64,000 nucleotides of DNA from Pseudobacteroides sp. (GTDB lineage: Bacteria > Bacillota > Clostridia > Acetivibrionales > DSM-2933): assembly GCF_036567765.1 (NCBI RefSeq), contig NZ_DATCTU010000006.1:1-64000 (forward strand). Direction: 5' to 3'. Below the pieces are notes generated by a model that was not told the DNA's origin, did not search any database, and saw only the letters and a list, made by a program, of their open reading frames with translations. The translations under genes were made by a program, and so were the position numbers. Position 1 is the stretch's first letter, and each line of letters starts with the position of its first letter. Below, piece after piece: positions 44,148-53,129 of this stretch.

Positions 44148-45752
44148 ATGAAAGTCAAATTATCTGTTTTACCGGCATTGATGCTGACTTTATTAGCATT
44201 GATGCTGGTTCTGTGCGGATCCTATGCATCCGCAGCAGCAGGATACCAAATAAGCGGTTACATAACACCTGATTTTAAATTTAACGAGTCACAAGCCGCC
44301 ATTCTTAAATCAGGCTTCACTACAGAAATTACAGGAACATCCTACAAAGCTCAGACAAACAATGAAGGCTACTTTTTGATTAGCGGAGTACCCGAAACCA
44401 CTAGCGGTACATTGATAATAAAGAAATCCGGTTATCTTGCCCGCAGCATCAGCTTTACAAACCTTAAATCAGATATATCGGTTGGCCCAAAAGAAGGACC
44501 TCTTGATATATGGCCTGGCGATATGGAAGTATCCGGAGTAAGCGACGGCGCTATTAATATGTCAGATATTATATTAATGGCAGGCTCTTTCAATGCTGTT
44601 ACCGGAGACTCAAAATATAAAGAATCTTGTGATCTCAACCTTAATGGGGCTATTAATATGGAAGATGTATTGTTTGTAGCAAAGCACTTCGGCAGTACAT
44701 CCGCAAACTACCCTGCAGCCAAGCTCATTATGACTACACCAAGTGCATCTCCTACGCCTACATCACCGTCAGGCACCCCAGGAGTGCGTTATGATGGAAG
44801 GTTTGACTTTACAAATGCTCAATCCCCTAAATTTGCATGGTCGGGCAGCAGCATAGTCGCAAGCTTCTCAGGAACTGAAGTAAGTGTAACATTAAAATCT
44901 ACCGGCGAGAACTGGTTCCAGGCTATCGTAGACGGCAAGGTAATGACCCCGTTTATGGTAAACAATCAATCTACAGTTAAGCTTGCCAGCGGTCTTACCA
45001 ACGGAAACCATGAGGTTGTTTTGTGGAAGAGAACAGAAGCATCCCAGGGAGAAGTCCAATTCTTAGGATTTACCTTCGACAGTGGTAAGCTTTTAGCACC
45101 GCCGCCTGCTCCTGAAAGAAAAATTGAGTTTATCGGTGATTCAATCACATGTGCATATGGTAACGAAGGAACAAGCAAAGAGCAGCCCTTCACACCCAAA
45201 AATGAAAACAGCTACTTGTCTTATGCCGCAATCACTGCAAGGTCATTAAACGCCAGTGCCAACTTGATAGCGTGGTCGGGAATAGGCATTACAATGAACT
45301 ATGGCGGTGCAGGCGGACAGCTTATTCAAGACCGCTATCTCATGACACTTCCTCAAAGTGGTGTGCAATGGGATTTTAAGAAATATATTCCACAGGTTAT
45401 TGTTATAAACATAGGTACAAATGATTTTTCAACTGTCACTCCTGATAAAGCAAAGTTTATAAATAATTATAAGGCCCTTGTGTCAAAGATACGTACAAAC
45501 TATCCCGATGCACATGTATTCTGTACTATTGGACCCATGTTGTGGGGAACAGGACTGGAATCATGCAGATCATACGTGACTGAGGTTGTAAACGATTTTA
45601 AATCCAAAGGAGATTCCAAGGTATACATGATGGAATATCCACAGCAGTCAGAAGCCAACGGTTATGGTGAAGATTGGCATCCAAGCCTTAAAACCCACCA
45701 GCTCATGGCTGATCAGCTGACTAAAGAGATTAAGGCAAAGCTTGGCTGGTAA
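44148..45752 (+). CDS. Cellulosomal CE2 carbohydrate esterase with N-terminal dockerin module
   Basis: A 534-residue secreted esterase. Signal peptide (LPALMLTLLALMLVLCGSYASA), then a carboxypeptidase-regulatory-like module (residues about 30-110) and a dockerin (long first loop DMEVSGVSDGAINMSD, second loop DLNLNGAINMED), a Ser/Pro/Thr linker, a jelly-roll domain and an SGNH hydrolase. Together the last two are the CE2 architecture: GDSITCAYGN with Ser332, GTNDFST, and DWHP with Asp509/His511. CE2 enzymes remove acetyl groups from xylan or glucomannan. AGGAGG precedes the ATG. The module pair is shared with the chitinase at 35510. Confidence 0.94.
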   Translation: MKVKLSVLPALMLTLLALMLVLCGSYASAAAGYQISGYITPDFKFNESQAAILKSGFTTEITGTSYKAQTNNEGYFLISGVPETTSGTLIIKKSGYLARSISFTNLKSDISVGPKEGPLDIWPGDMEVSGVSDGAINMSDIILMAGSFNAVTGDSKYKESCDLNLNGAINMEDVLFVAKHFGSTSANYPAAKLIMTTPSASPTPTSPSGTPGVRYDGRFDFTNAQSPKFAWSGSSIVASFSGTEVSVTLKSTGENWFQAIVDGKVMTPFMVNNQSTVKLASGLTNGNHEVVLWKRTEASQGEVQFLGFTFDSGKLLAPPPAPERKIEFIGDSITCAYGNEGTSKEQPFTPKNENSYLSYAAITARSLNASANLIAWSGIGITMNYGGAGGQLIQDRYLMTLPQSGVQWDFKKYIPQVIVINIGTNDFSTVTPDKAKFINNYKALVSKIRTNYPDAHVFCTIGPMLWGTGLESCRSYVTEVVNDFKSKGDSKVYMMEYPQQSEANGYGEDWHPSLKTHQLMADQLTKEIKAKLGW

Positions 45753-45788
45753 AACCAAGCTAATACTATACATAGGCTTTTAATAACT

Positions 45789-45826
45789 TATGGAGCAAAG
45801 ACAACCTCTTTGCTCCATATTTGATT
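45789..45826 (+). terminator. Terminator of the CE2 gene
   Basis: Stem TATGGAGCAAAG / CTTTGCTCCATA followed by TTTGATTT, 36 bases after the stop. Confidence 0.85.
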
Positions 45827-45851
45827 TGTACTTGTAATTAAAGCTCTTTTA

Positions 45852-45950
45852 GCCATGATCAAAAAATAACTTCCGCTATAAATTTGGCTCATGCGTTGAC
45901 TTAGCTCGTCAACACACGCTCAAAAGCGTAAGTAGTTTTTCATTCATGTC
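45852..45950. repeat. Family A hairpin element, copy 3
   Basis: A complete 99-bp copy beginning GCCATGATCAAAAAATAACT and ending in CATTCATGTC, with inner arms GCGTTGACT / GTCAACACACGC. Its right end contains the stop codon of the DUF2935 gene. Confidence 0.85.
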
Positions 45951-46857
45951 TTAGCTCCTTCAAATAATGGTTTGCCTCCCTAAGTACGTGATCGCTTAAC
46001 AGAGGCAGTATTATTGACCTTATTTTGCATTCAAGTATTCCCATTGTGCCTTGTTCCTTAAATACCTTAATGTTTGTTGTGGCATTTATACTTCTTTTTG
46101 TGACCTCCGGCAGGAGCCCTACTTGATCATAAGCTTCTTTAGCTGCATTGGTAAGCTCGTCAAACTCTCCTGCAAATCCATTAGCCTTTGCTATCAGTTC
46201 TTCTTCAGTTGGATCAAGAAGCCCTCTGATAAACCTGCCGTGATCTCCCATTATATGATTCCAGAATATTTGTCTTTCTGCCGCTGTCTTAGGTCCATCA
46301 GACAGGCTCTTGCCGCTTTGCAGAGTCTCAAGATGCTCAAGGTAATGCTCGGCTTCATGAGTTACATGCTCTAGCATGGCCGGATACATATTGGTAAACA
46401 TCTTACAGGCTAAAATATTGCTAAGAAGCATTTTCTTGGCATCTATAGCAGCCCTTAAATTCATTATTATATTCTCATTTAAGATGTTTACAGACTGTAC
46501 TATTGCAGGGTTTGGTGCAATAGCATTGTTATTTGCCAATGCTGCTTCCATCTGCGTTATGGCAGTATTAATGGGGATGCCCGTATATTGCTGTGTTACA
46601 ATCTCTGCTTTCATTGTATATGGCGTGATTATATCCCCTGCCGCAATGGCTTCAGGTTTAATAACTCCCCTGGCTAAAGAAATTGTACAAACAAGCAGAT
46701 TTTCAAATTTTACTTTAAAAGCCATTAGCTGCGGTACCAGGCTTGCATCCTTTAATGTAAGGGCGGCACTGGCAAATATCAGGTGCTCTTTAATAATTCT
46801 CAGGAAGAACAGGTTAGTTTCGATAGATTGCTTAACATACTCCGTTCCAGTTAACAT
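45940..46857 (-). CDS. DUF2935 family protein
   Basis: A 305-residue, mostly helical protein built of two similar four-helix units typical of DUF2935; His/Glu-rich helices such as KEHLIFASAAL, THEAEHYLEHLE, NHIMGDHGRFIRGLLDP and SDHVLREANHYL suggest a ferritin-like metal site. Function unknown in the family. ATG 46857 has GAGG upstream. The last codons and TGA lie in repeat A. Confidence 0.9.
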   Translation of the reverse strand: MLTGTEYVKQSIETNLFFLRIIKEHLIFASAALTLKDASLVPQLMAFKVKFENLLVCTISLARGVIKPEAIAAGDIITPYTMKAEIVTQQYTGIPINTAITQMEAALANNNAIAPNPAIVQSVNILNENIIMNLRAAIDAKKMLLSNILACKMFTNMYPAMLEHVTHEAEHYLEHLETLQSGKSLSDGPKTAAERQIFWNHIMGDHGRFIRGLLDPTEEELIAKANGFAGEFDELTNAAKEAYDQVGLLPEVTKRSINATTNIKVFKEQGTMGILECKIRSIILPLLSDHVLREANHYLKELRHE

Positions 46858-46954
46858 AATATACCTCATTTCACAATAATTCATTCCTATAGATTATAAT
46901 ATGTGCATTATGTTAACTTCGTGAATGTCTGTACTATATGTTATTGCTATAGCT

Positions 46955-49372
46955 TCAGGGTACATTCCTCATTTTCCTGCTCTTTTTAATTCTGGTATAG
47001 ATAATCCCAAAAAGCACAATTGGCCACAGGAGCAAAATAGCCGGAGTAAACCCTATATTTCGATTGCTTGCAAGAAGCACTCCCAAATCATTGGAAAAGG
47101 GATTATCCGTCATCTGGTATGTCCATGTTGATGAAGGGGCCTTAATCCCGGCCTTTTCTAAATCTACATCACCGCTTGAAAAATCAATGGCTTTAAAAGA
47201 TTTTGCCACTTCTTCATAAATATTTGTCATCAGTTCCTCAAATAGACTATGGATATCTCTTGCAAATTCTTCCAAGGGATTGAGGCCGCTTACATTCACC
47301 AGGTGTATTCCCTCCCGGATATAATTTATTTGAGAAATATATTCTGCCCACAATCGATCCATATGGAACAGCGTAATGTACTTCTCCACCTTAAGCAGCA
47401 TAATGCTACTTAACTGACTTTTAGCAATATTGTATTCTTTAGAAGCCAATATTGCTACTTTACCCAATTCACCATCTTCTCTCAGGACAGATTGACGCCG
47501 GTTATAAAATATCTTCCGCTGGTTTTCAACAATACTAGAATATCTCCACAAAAGAAACCTCATATCCTCACTCTGCCCTTCTGCCACCCTTTGCACCTTT
47601 TCTACAGAATCTCTAAAGAGCCAGTCATCAATGGGATTCTTTTGGTTTTTTAAATATTGGGCAGCAGCAAAGAGCCTTTTATCCCCGTATTTTTTAATCA
47701 AACCATCATCAAGGCATATAAAAAACCTTGATGAACCGGGCTCCCCCTGCCTTCCGGAACGTCCTCTCAATTGTTTTTCAATCCTGCGGCTTTCATATTT
47801 ATTGGTTCCTATGACATACAATCCTCCTAGTGCAACAACCTTATCCCTTTCTTCCTCTCTTGCTCCACCTAACCTTATATCAGTTCCCCGGCCTGCCATA
47901 TTTGTTGAAACCGTGACAGCACCAATGCTCCCCGCCTCTGCTATTAAATCTGCCTCCAGTTCGTGATTTTTTGCATTAAGTACATTACATGGAACATCAG
48001 CCTTTTTTAAAATATCCGAAAGCCTCTGAGACTCTTCAATGCTGGCTGTTCCCACCAGTATAGGTCGACCCGTTGCGTGTACTTTTTTTATTTCTGAAAC
48101 AACAGCTTCATATTTAGCAGAAATACCGGCAAATATCAAATCTTCATAATCATTTCTGATGCAAGGCTTATTTGGTGGTATCACTGCAATCTCAAGATCG
48201 TAAAACTCTTTTAATTCTGCTAACGATGTACAGGCAGTAGCTGTCATACCGCATATTTTAGGATATGACTTTATAAAATGCTGCATGGTAATTGTGCCTA
48301 ATATTTTGCCTTCCGCGAGCCTTTTAAGACCTTCTTTTGATTCAATTGCAGCCTGAAGTCCATCGGGCCACATCCTTTTATTTGCAATACGCCCGGTAAA
48401 TTCATCAACAAGCCTAAGTTTACCTTCCTCTACAATATAATCAACATCCCGCCTTAATAATGCACGGGCATGCAGTGCACAGTTTATATCTAAAAGCACC
48501 TGATAGTTATCCTCAGAGTATATATTCCCGCACCCCAAAAGCTCTTCAACTCTGTCAGCCCCTTTATCCGTAAGGTAAACATTCCCCTTGCACTCATCAG
48601 TGCTGTAATGAATCCCATACTCCAGTTTATCAACTATATGTGATATTTTATCCGACTCCCCCTCTGTTATAGGAGTATTTTCAGCAATCACAAGGGGAAT
48701 CCGTGCTTCATCAATCAGTATGAAATCTGCCTCATCCACTATGACCATATTAAAATTCCTCTGTGTAAGCTCATTTACCTCATAGCACAATGAGTCCCTC
48801 AGGTAATCAAATCCAGCCTCTTTTGCAGTAACATATGTGATATGGGAATCATAGGCTTTCCTTCTTTCCGCCCTGCTCATTCCGCCGTTTATAAACCCTG
48901 CCTCAACACCCAAAAAAGCATATAGCGGTCCCATCCATTCCGCATCCCGCCTTGCAAGATAATCATTGGCAGTAAATATATGAACACCTTTACCAGTCAG
49001 TGCGTTGAGGTACGCAGGAAACACAGCTGCCAAAGTCTTGCCTTCTCCAGTCTGCATCTCTGCAAGCTTGCCTTTATGCATTGCAATTCCAGCTAAAACC
49101 TGCACATCAAAAGGCTTCATCCCAAGTATCCGTTTAGCAGCTTCTTTTACTAAGGCAAAGGCCTCCAACATAAGTTCATCCAAGTTTGTACCTTTCTGTG
49201 CCTGCGACATAAGTTTTTTTGAGATTGCTAACAATTCCGAATCGTCTGCATTTTGCAAATTTACTTCTTTTATTTTCTCAACTAATTTTTTATATTCATC
49301 AACTTCCTCGTTGAGGGCTTTATTATTCCACTCATCCGGAAGCTGTTTCAGTTTTTTTATAAGCTTTATCAT
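46955..49372 (-). CDS. Accessory SecA-like translocase ATPase with C-terminal membrane segment
   Basis: An 805-residue SecA family ATPase. Walker A AEMQTGEGKTLAAV, DEAD-type VDEADFILIDEARIPL, preprotein-binding and helicase motifs (MTATA, STNMAGRGTDIRLGG, QLRGRSGRQGEPGSSRF). ATG 49372 follows GGGAGG. Two departures from housekeeping SecA: the C-terminal CxCxSGxxxxC zinc tail is missing, and instead the last 33 residues contain a hydrophobic stretch (IGFTPAILLLWPIVLFGIIYT) with a basic end, a likely membrane anchor. A second SecY, if any, is not in the window. Substrate unknown. Confidence 0.9.
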   Translation of the reverse strand: MIKLIKKLKQLPDEWNNKALNEEVDEYKKLVEKIKEVNLQNADDSELLAISKKLMSQAQKGTNLDELMLEAFALVKEAAKRILGMKPFDVQVLAGIAMHKGKLAEMQTGEGKTLAAVFPAYLNALTGKGVHIFTANDYLARRDAEWMGPLYAFLGVEAGFINGGMSRAERRKAYDSHITYVTAKEAGFDYLRDSLCYEVNELTQRNFNMVIVDEADFILIDEARIPLVIAENTPITEGESDKISHIVDKLEYGIHYSTDECKGNVYLTDKGADRVEELLGCGNIYSEDNYQVLLDINCALHARALLRRDVDYIVEEGKLRLVDEFTGRIANKRMWPDGLQAAIESKEGLKRLAEGKILGTITMQHFIKSYPKICGMTATACTSLAELKEFYDLEIAVIPPNKPCIRNDYEDLIFAGISAKYEAVVSEIKKVHATGRPILVGTASIEESQRLSDILKKADVPCNVLNAKNHELEADLIAEAGSIGAVTVSTNMAGRGTDIRLGGAREEERDKVVALGGLYVIGTNKYESRRIEKQLRGRSGRQGEPGSSRFFICLDDGLIKKYGDKRLFAAAQYLKNQKNPIDDWLFRDSVEKVQRVAEGQSEDMRFLLWRYSSIVENQRKIFYNRRQSVLREDGELGKVAILASKEYNIAKSQLSSIMLLKVEKYITLFHMDRLWAEYISQINYIREGIHLVNVSGLNPLEEFARDIHSLFEELMTNIYEEVAKSFKAIDFSSGDVDLEKAGIKAPSSTWTYQMTDNPFSNDLGVLLASNRNIGFTPAILLLWPIVLFGIIYTRIKKSRKMRNVP

Positions 49373-49500
49373 ATAGATAACCTCCCAATATATTATTTGA
49401 TCTAAATTATAAGGTTTCATAGGCACGTCAAAAAAAGGCCTACCTCACTAATTTGACCAAAGACAAATTATGTGGCTATTTTTAGCTATTTCTATGAAAA

Positions 49501-49908
49501 TCAAATAGATATATTGGGAACTTTGATCCTCTGAAAAAGAATAATAATTAAAATATTAAGCATAAAAGCTATTTCCAAAAATAGAATAAGATATGCTAGC
49601 GTTGAAAAGAATATAATCAATAAAATGATGCTTAAGGCAATCATTAAATCTAATGGCTTAAACCGCAGAACTTCTGTTATTTCAGAAGCCAGCAAGTGCT
49701 TTTTTAGAAATAAAACTTGGCTGACACAGGCTATTATTGAACAAAGCAAAATCATGAAGTGATTTTGCAACATTGGTCGTTGTTGTGAGAAATTGCTCTT
49801 TAGTATACGCCATAATTTCCCAGACACAAACAAGAGCAATGCCGCTTTTATAATTGCATAAATTGATCTTGGTATTTGCCTGTTTGCCTGTAAGAGTAAT
49901 ACAGCCAT
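49501..49908 (-). pseudogene. Membrane-protein remnant interrupted by a family B repeat
   Basis: A 135-codon frame. Its middle (from the LLLFVSGKLW region to MILL) is a translated family B repeat, also seen in the chitinase n-region. The last 80 residues are strongly hydrophobic (LMIALSIILLIIFFSTLAYLILFL), as of a small membrane protein whose 5' end was replaced. There is no good ribosome binding site. Called a likely pseudogene; a functional short membrane protein is possible. Confidence 0.45.
49746..49830. repeat. Family B double hairpin
   Basis: First stem GCAAAATCA / TGATTTTGC, spacer AACATTGGTCGTTGTTGTGAG, second arm ending ACGCCATAATTTCCCAGACA. The second hairpin has diverged (AAATTGCTCTTTAGTAT). 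Confidence 0.75.
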
Positions 49909-49997
49909 ACAAAATATATCCTTTCAATATAGCATTAATTTAATTATACGACTATTAGTAGTGGAGCACAACTATATAAAAAATGTTTATATACTAA

Positions 49998-50096
49998 GGC
50001 ATGATTAAAGAATTACTTACCGTTGCGAGTGTGAGTTCACGAAATTAAGTTGGCTCGAAAACGAGCATATATGGTAAGTTATTTCTTTAACATGCC
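49998..50096. repeat. Family A-related hairpin element, copy 5 (divergent core)
   Basis: 99 bp. Left end GGCATGATTAAAGAATTACT plus TACC and the reverse complement of the right end GGCATGTTAAAGAAATAACT plus TACC form 24-bp terminal inverted repeats. The ends match family A (GKCATGAT.AAA.AAT.ACTT) but the core differs, with an inner GGCTCG / CGAGC stem. Confidence 0.75.
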
Positions 50097-50157
50097 TAAA
50101 AGCGATTAATATAGCAAAACATATAGAGAAAATGCTTTACGGCTGGGTACCTATAAT

Positions 50158-50198
50158 CATTCACAATCAATCATTCACAATCAATCATTTACAATCAT
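50158..50198. repeat. Three tandem copies of a 14-mer
   Basis: ATTCACAATCAATC occurs twice exactly and once with changes, in front of the serine hydrolase 3' end. Probably a simple slippage repeat. Confidence 0.8.
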
Positions 50199-50207
50199 CT
50201 ATATATT

Positions 50208-51788
50208 TTATTCACACATACCGGTTAAGACCAACTGCTTTGGAGATAAGCCGGTTGTATCCTCCAAGTATTTTGTAATATCTACTGTTATCTTAGAACC
50301 GTCAAATATAAACCTGTACACCTCACAAAAAGGTTCTCCTACATAATGCCAGTCCATTTCAAATGTATTTTCATTTACCCAATTTCCTTTTAAAGCCACC
50401 TGGCTATATAAAGGATACATGGTCATAGTTCCTACCTGACTTGCCTTGCTAATACGATACACTCCATCCAGACCAATCGTCAATACATGACTGCTTCCAT
50501 TTTGCTTTATATTTAATACAGATGAATTTTTCTTTTTAAAATCAAAAGATAAACTTATGTCCGTTAAATCCATTTTATACACTTTTCCTGAAATCTCTTG
50601 AGCAATCTTGGGCAGTGACGAACTTTTACCAGACTTTGGTGATTCCAGCCCTTTTATGAAATTCTTAAGCTTCATTAATGGTTTTGAGTTGGGCTTAATT
50701 GGTTTGCTTGATTTTGCAGAAGGTATTATGTAATCATTAACATAATTTCCTGGCTGCATCTTTTCAGAATAATTTATACCTGAAGTAAAAACAACAACGA
50801 GATCCTGTTCAGGAAGCACATAAACAAACTGCCCACCATATCCATCAGCTCTATAACCCCCAAAAAAGTTTCTCCACCACTGGTAGCCATAATCATCGGC
50901 TCTTACTTCTCCCCAGTATGCATCAATGTGCTTACTGGTTGCTACCTCCAGCCATTCCTTTGGCACCAGCTGTTTGTTGCACCATTTTCCCCAGTTAATG
51001 GCTAGTTGACCAAACTTGGCCATATCCCTTGGAGTCATTTTTAATCCCCATCCTCCGATGTTTATGCCAGAAAGATCAGTCTCCCAGGTATAGTCAGTAA
51101 TACCCATTGGATCAAACAAGTGTTTTTTTGCATATTGATCAGTGCTCATCCCTGTTGCTTTAGTCAGGATAACGGATAATAAATGAGATGCACCGCTGTC
51201 ATAATAAAACTTTGTGCCCGGTTTTGAGCTGAAAGGAATTCCGAAGAAGGATTTTGGGAAATCCATACTGGTAAAAACATACTGTGATGAATCGTCCCTG
51301 TGCCCGGTTGACATAGTCAGGAGGTTTTCTATTGTCATATCCTTACCCTGATATTGATCGTTTTCTAAAGTTATATCAGGAAAGAAATCAAGAACCTTCT
51401 GATCAACTCCCTTTATGTAACCTTCCTTTATGGCAATACCGACAAGGGTGGAAGTCACACTCTTTGTGGCTGAATATAATGCATGCCTCATATTTTTATC
51501 ATATGGATCAAAATACGCTTCTGTAACCAGTTTACCATTTTTAACTATCAGTAAACTGTGTATCGGTGTTTTATTATCCTCGATCGCTTTAAACATATCG
51601 AGCAGCTTGGCTGAGTCCATACCTTGCTGCTCAGGTGTTGATGTTTCCCATTCCCAAGTTGAAGAATTATTATTGATACATGTGGCTTTTGCCAAGGCAG
51701 TAGTATTGGCAAAACTGAAGGCCCCTAGAACTAAACTGATAATAAGCAGAACTGCCAAGCTGGTTCCTCTCTTTTTGATTCTGTACAT
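50208..51788 (-). CDS. Secreted serine hydrolase, beta-lactamase class C/esterase family
   Basis: A 526-residue exported protein (signal LAVLLIISLVLGAFSFANTTALA). The serine beta-lactamase-like domain (residues about 45-370) shows the SxxK nucleophile SATKS, the second motif YDSGA (YxN variant) and a GYGGQF third motif in place of KTG. The C-terminal 130 residues are a beta domain (DUF-like) found in such hydrolases. Likely an esterase or peptidase of D-Ala peptides rather than a resistance enzyme. Single gene. Confidence 0.92.
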   Translation of the reverse strand: MYRIKKRGTSLAVLLIISLVLGAFSFANTTALAKATCINNNSSTWEWETSTPEQQGMDSAKLLDMFKAIEDNKTPIHSLLIVKNGKLVTEAYFDPYDKNMRHALYSATKSVTSTLVGIAIKEGYIKGVDQKVLDFFPDITLENDQYQGKDMTIENLLTMSTGHRDDSSQYVFTSMDFPKSFFGIPFSSKPGTKFYYDSGASHLLSVILTKATGMSTDQYAKKHLFDPMGITDYTWETDLSGINIGGWGLKMTPRDMAKFGQLAINWGKWCNKQLVPKEWLEVATSKHIDAYWGEVRADDYGYQWWRNFFGGYRADGYGGQFVYVLPEQDLVVVFTSGINYSEKMQPGNYVNDYIIPSAKSSKPIKPNSKPLMKLKNFIKGLESPKSGKSSSLPKIAQEISGKVYKMDLTDISLSFDFKKKNSSVLNIKQNGSSHVLTIGLDGVYRISKASQVGTMTMYPLYSQVALKGNWVNENTFEMDWHYVGEPFCEVYRFIFDGSKITVDITKYLEDTTGLSPKQLVLTGMCE

Positions 51789-52094
51789 TTTAACACCTTC
51801 CTTTCAGATTATACAAGTTGTATTTTATTGCTTATAAAGCATTTTCTCTGTCAGTTTTATTTATTGTAATATCCTTTTCAACCATAATATACCTTAATTA
51901 TATCATACAGGCACGTTATGCAACATATGTCTTTACATACTCTCAACACCAAGCTGTAATAATCATTATTTTCATAAGTTTGCCTTGTGGTAATAAATTC
52001 AAATACAAAATTAGACCCTGTTTATATTTTTTCTCAAACCCTTAAAAGTATATTAATAAAAAAATGAAGGAAACCTAATTACGAGGTGATTTAT
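51789..52094. other. Intergenic region, nothing recognised
   Basis: Divergent region upstream of both the serine hydrolase and the small-protein operon. AT-rich; no hairpin or consensus promoter stands out. Confidence 0.4.
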
Positions 52095-52229
52095 ATGCCA
52101 AAAGACAGTCAGCCGGACAATAAAAAAGCAAGAGCGGAAAAATCAAATGGGCAAACCCCACTAACCGCCGAGAATCAAAATCAGAATAGAAATGCTAAGA
52201 AAAAATCTATAAAGAATAATGATGTTTAA
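52095..52229 (+). CDS. Small basic hydrophilic protein (44 aa)
   Basis: Starts MPKDSQPDNKKARAEKS; rich in Lys, Asn and Gln, no hydrophobic core, so likely disordered. GAGGTGATTTAT gives a good ribosome site. It is the first of three closely spaced plus-strand genes with a 51-residue basic protein and an HD hydrolase. Such small, polar proteins are reminiscent of minor spore proteins (Tlp/Ssp-like), but no motif proves this. Confidence 0.6.
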   Translation: MPKDSQPDNKKARAEKSNGQTPLTAENQNQNRNAKKKSIKNNDV

Positions 52230-52264
52230 AATACAACAAACAAAATATAAAGGGAGTGAGTAAA

Positions 52265-52420
52265 ATGGCGAAGGCTGGGATGCGAAGGCCCGATCCGAGA
52301 GAACCACACGGAACGGAAAACACTCAAAAAATGCACATACAAAAAAATGATGTAGCCCCTGTTCCCGAAATTCAGGGGAAAGCCAAGTATGGGAATAAAA
52401 AGGTAGATGAAAAATCATGA
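52265..52420 (+). CDS. Small basic hydrophilic protein (51 aa)
   Basis: Starts MAKAGMRRPDPREPHGT and ends YGNKKVDEKS; Pro- and Lys-rich. AGGGAGTGAG precedes the ATG. Its TGA overlaps the ATG of the HD gene (ATGA at 52417-52420), so the three genes appear translationally coupled. Not recognised. Confidence 0.65.
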   Translation: MAKAGMRRPDPREPHGTENTQKMHIQKNDVAPVPEIQGKAKYGNKKVDEKS

Positions 52421-53061
52421 CATCACTACACGATATATTTCGCCAAATGCATATACATCTGTTAAATGATGAACAGCCATCTTTATATTTTAATGAAATT
52501 TCCAAAACCCGGTTGTTTGAGCAATATCCTCTTAATTTGCTTAACAACTTAAAGAATGCACAGCAGTCCCCAAAGCACCATCCAGAGGGTAATGTATGGG
52601 TTCATACGATGATGGTTGTAGATGAAGCAGCAAAAGTAAAAAACGAGAGTAACAGTAGAAAGGCTTTTATGTGGGCTGCTTTGCTGCATGACATAGGAAA
52701 ACCCGATGCCACAAAAAACAGGAATGGTAAAATAACATCCTATGATCATGATAAGATCGGTGCAAATCTTGCAAGGAAATTCTTAATGGAATTTTCAGAT
52801 GATGAGGAGTTTATAAGAAAAGTAACCATACTTGTAAGATGGCATATGCAAATACTTTTTGTAGTTAATAATTTACCCTTTGCAGACGTGAAAACAATGA
52901 AAAGGCAGGCAAATGTTACGGAAGTAGCACTCCTTGGTCTATGTGACAGAATGGGCAGACTTAATGCAGACCGAAGAAAAGAAGAGGCTAATATAAAAGC
53001 TTTCTTGGAAAAAATGGGTACTGCTAGTAATGGAGAGTCAAGAGTTTTACTAAAGGTATAA
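52417..53061 (+). CDS. HD-domain phosphohydrolase
   Basis: A 214-residue HD-superfamily protein: the metal-binding set is spread as VWVHTMMVVDEA, then WAALLHDIGKP (HD pair near residues 88-92), YDHDKIGA and VRWHMQ. It resembles the HD domain of CCA-adding enzymes and stand-alone tRNA-nucleotidyltransferase-like hydrolases. Substrate unknown. Third gene of the small operon. Confidence 0.9.
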   Translation: MTSLHDIFRQMHIHLLNDEQPSLYFNEISKTRLFEQYPLNLLNNLKNAQQSPKHHPEGNVWVHTMMVVDEAAKVKNESNSRKAFMWAALLHDIGKPDATKNRNGKITSYDHDKIGANLARKFLMEFSDDEEFIRKVTILVRWHMQILFVVNNLPFADVKTMKRQANVTEVALLGLCDRMGRLNADRRKEEANIKAFLEKMGTASNGESRVLLKV

Positions 53062-53068
53062 ATGGACA

Positions 53069-53118
53069 CTGGCTAACCAACTGGAAATCAGATTAGCAGT
53101 TGATTAGCCAGAGTTTTT
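53069..53118 (+). terminator. Terminator after the HD gene
   Basis: Stem CTGGCTAA..AACTG / CAGTT..TTAGCCAG followed by AGTTTTTT, eight bases after the stop. Confidence 0.88.
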
Positions 53119-53129
53119 TAATGGATCAT

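Noticed and set aside
50158..50198. Tandem 14-mers as a CRISPR or regulatory iteron
   Set aside because: Only three head-to-tail copies without spacers and not near an origin or cas genes; a simple slippage repeat.
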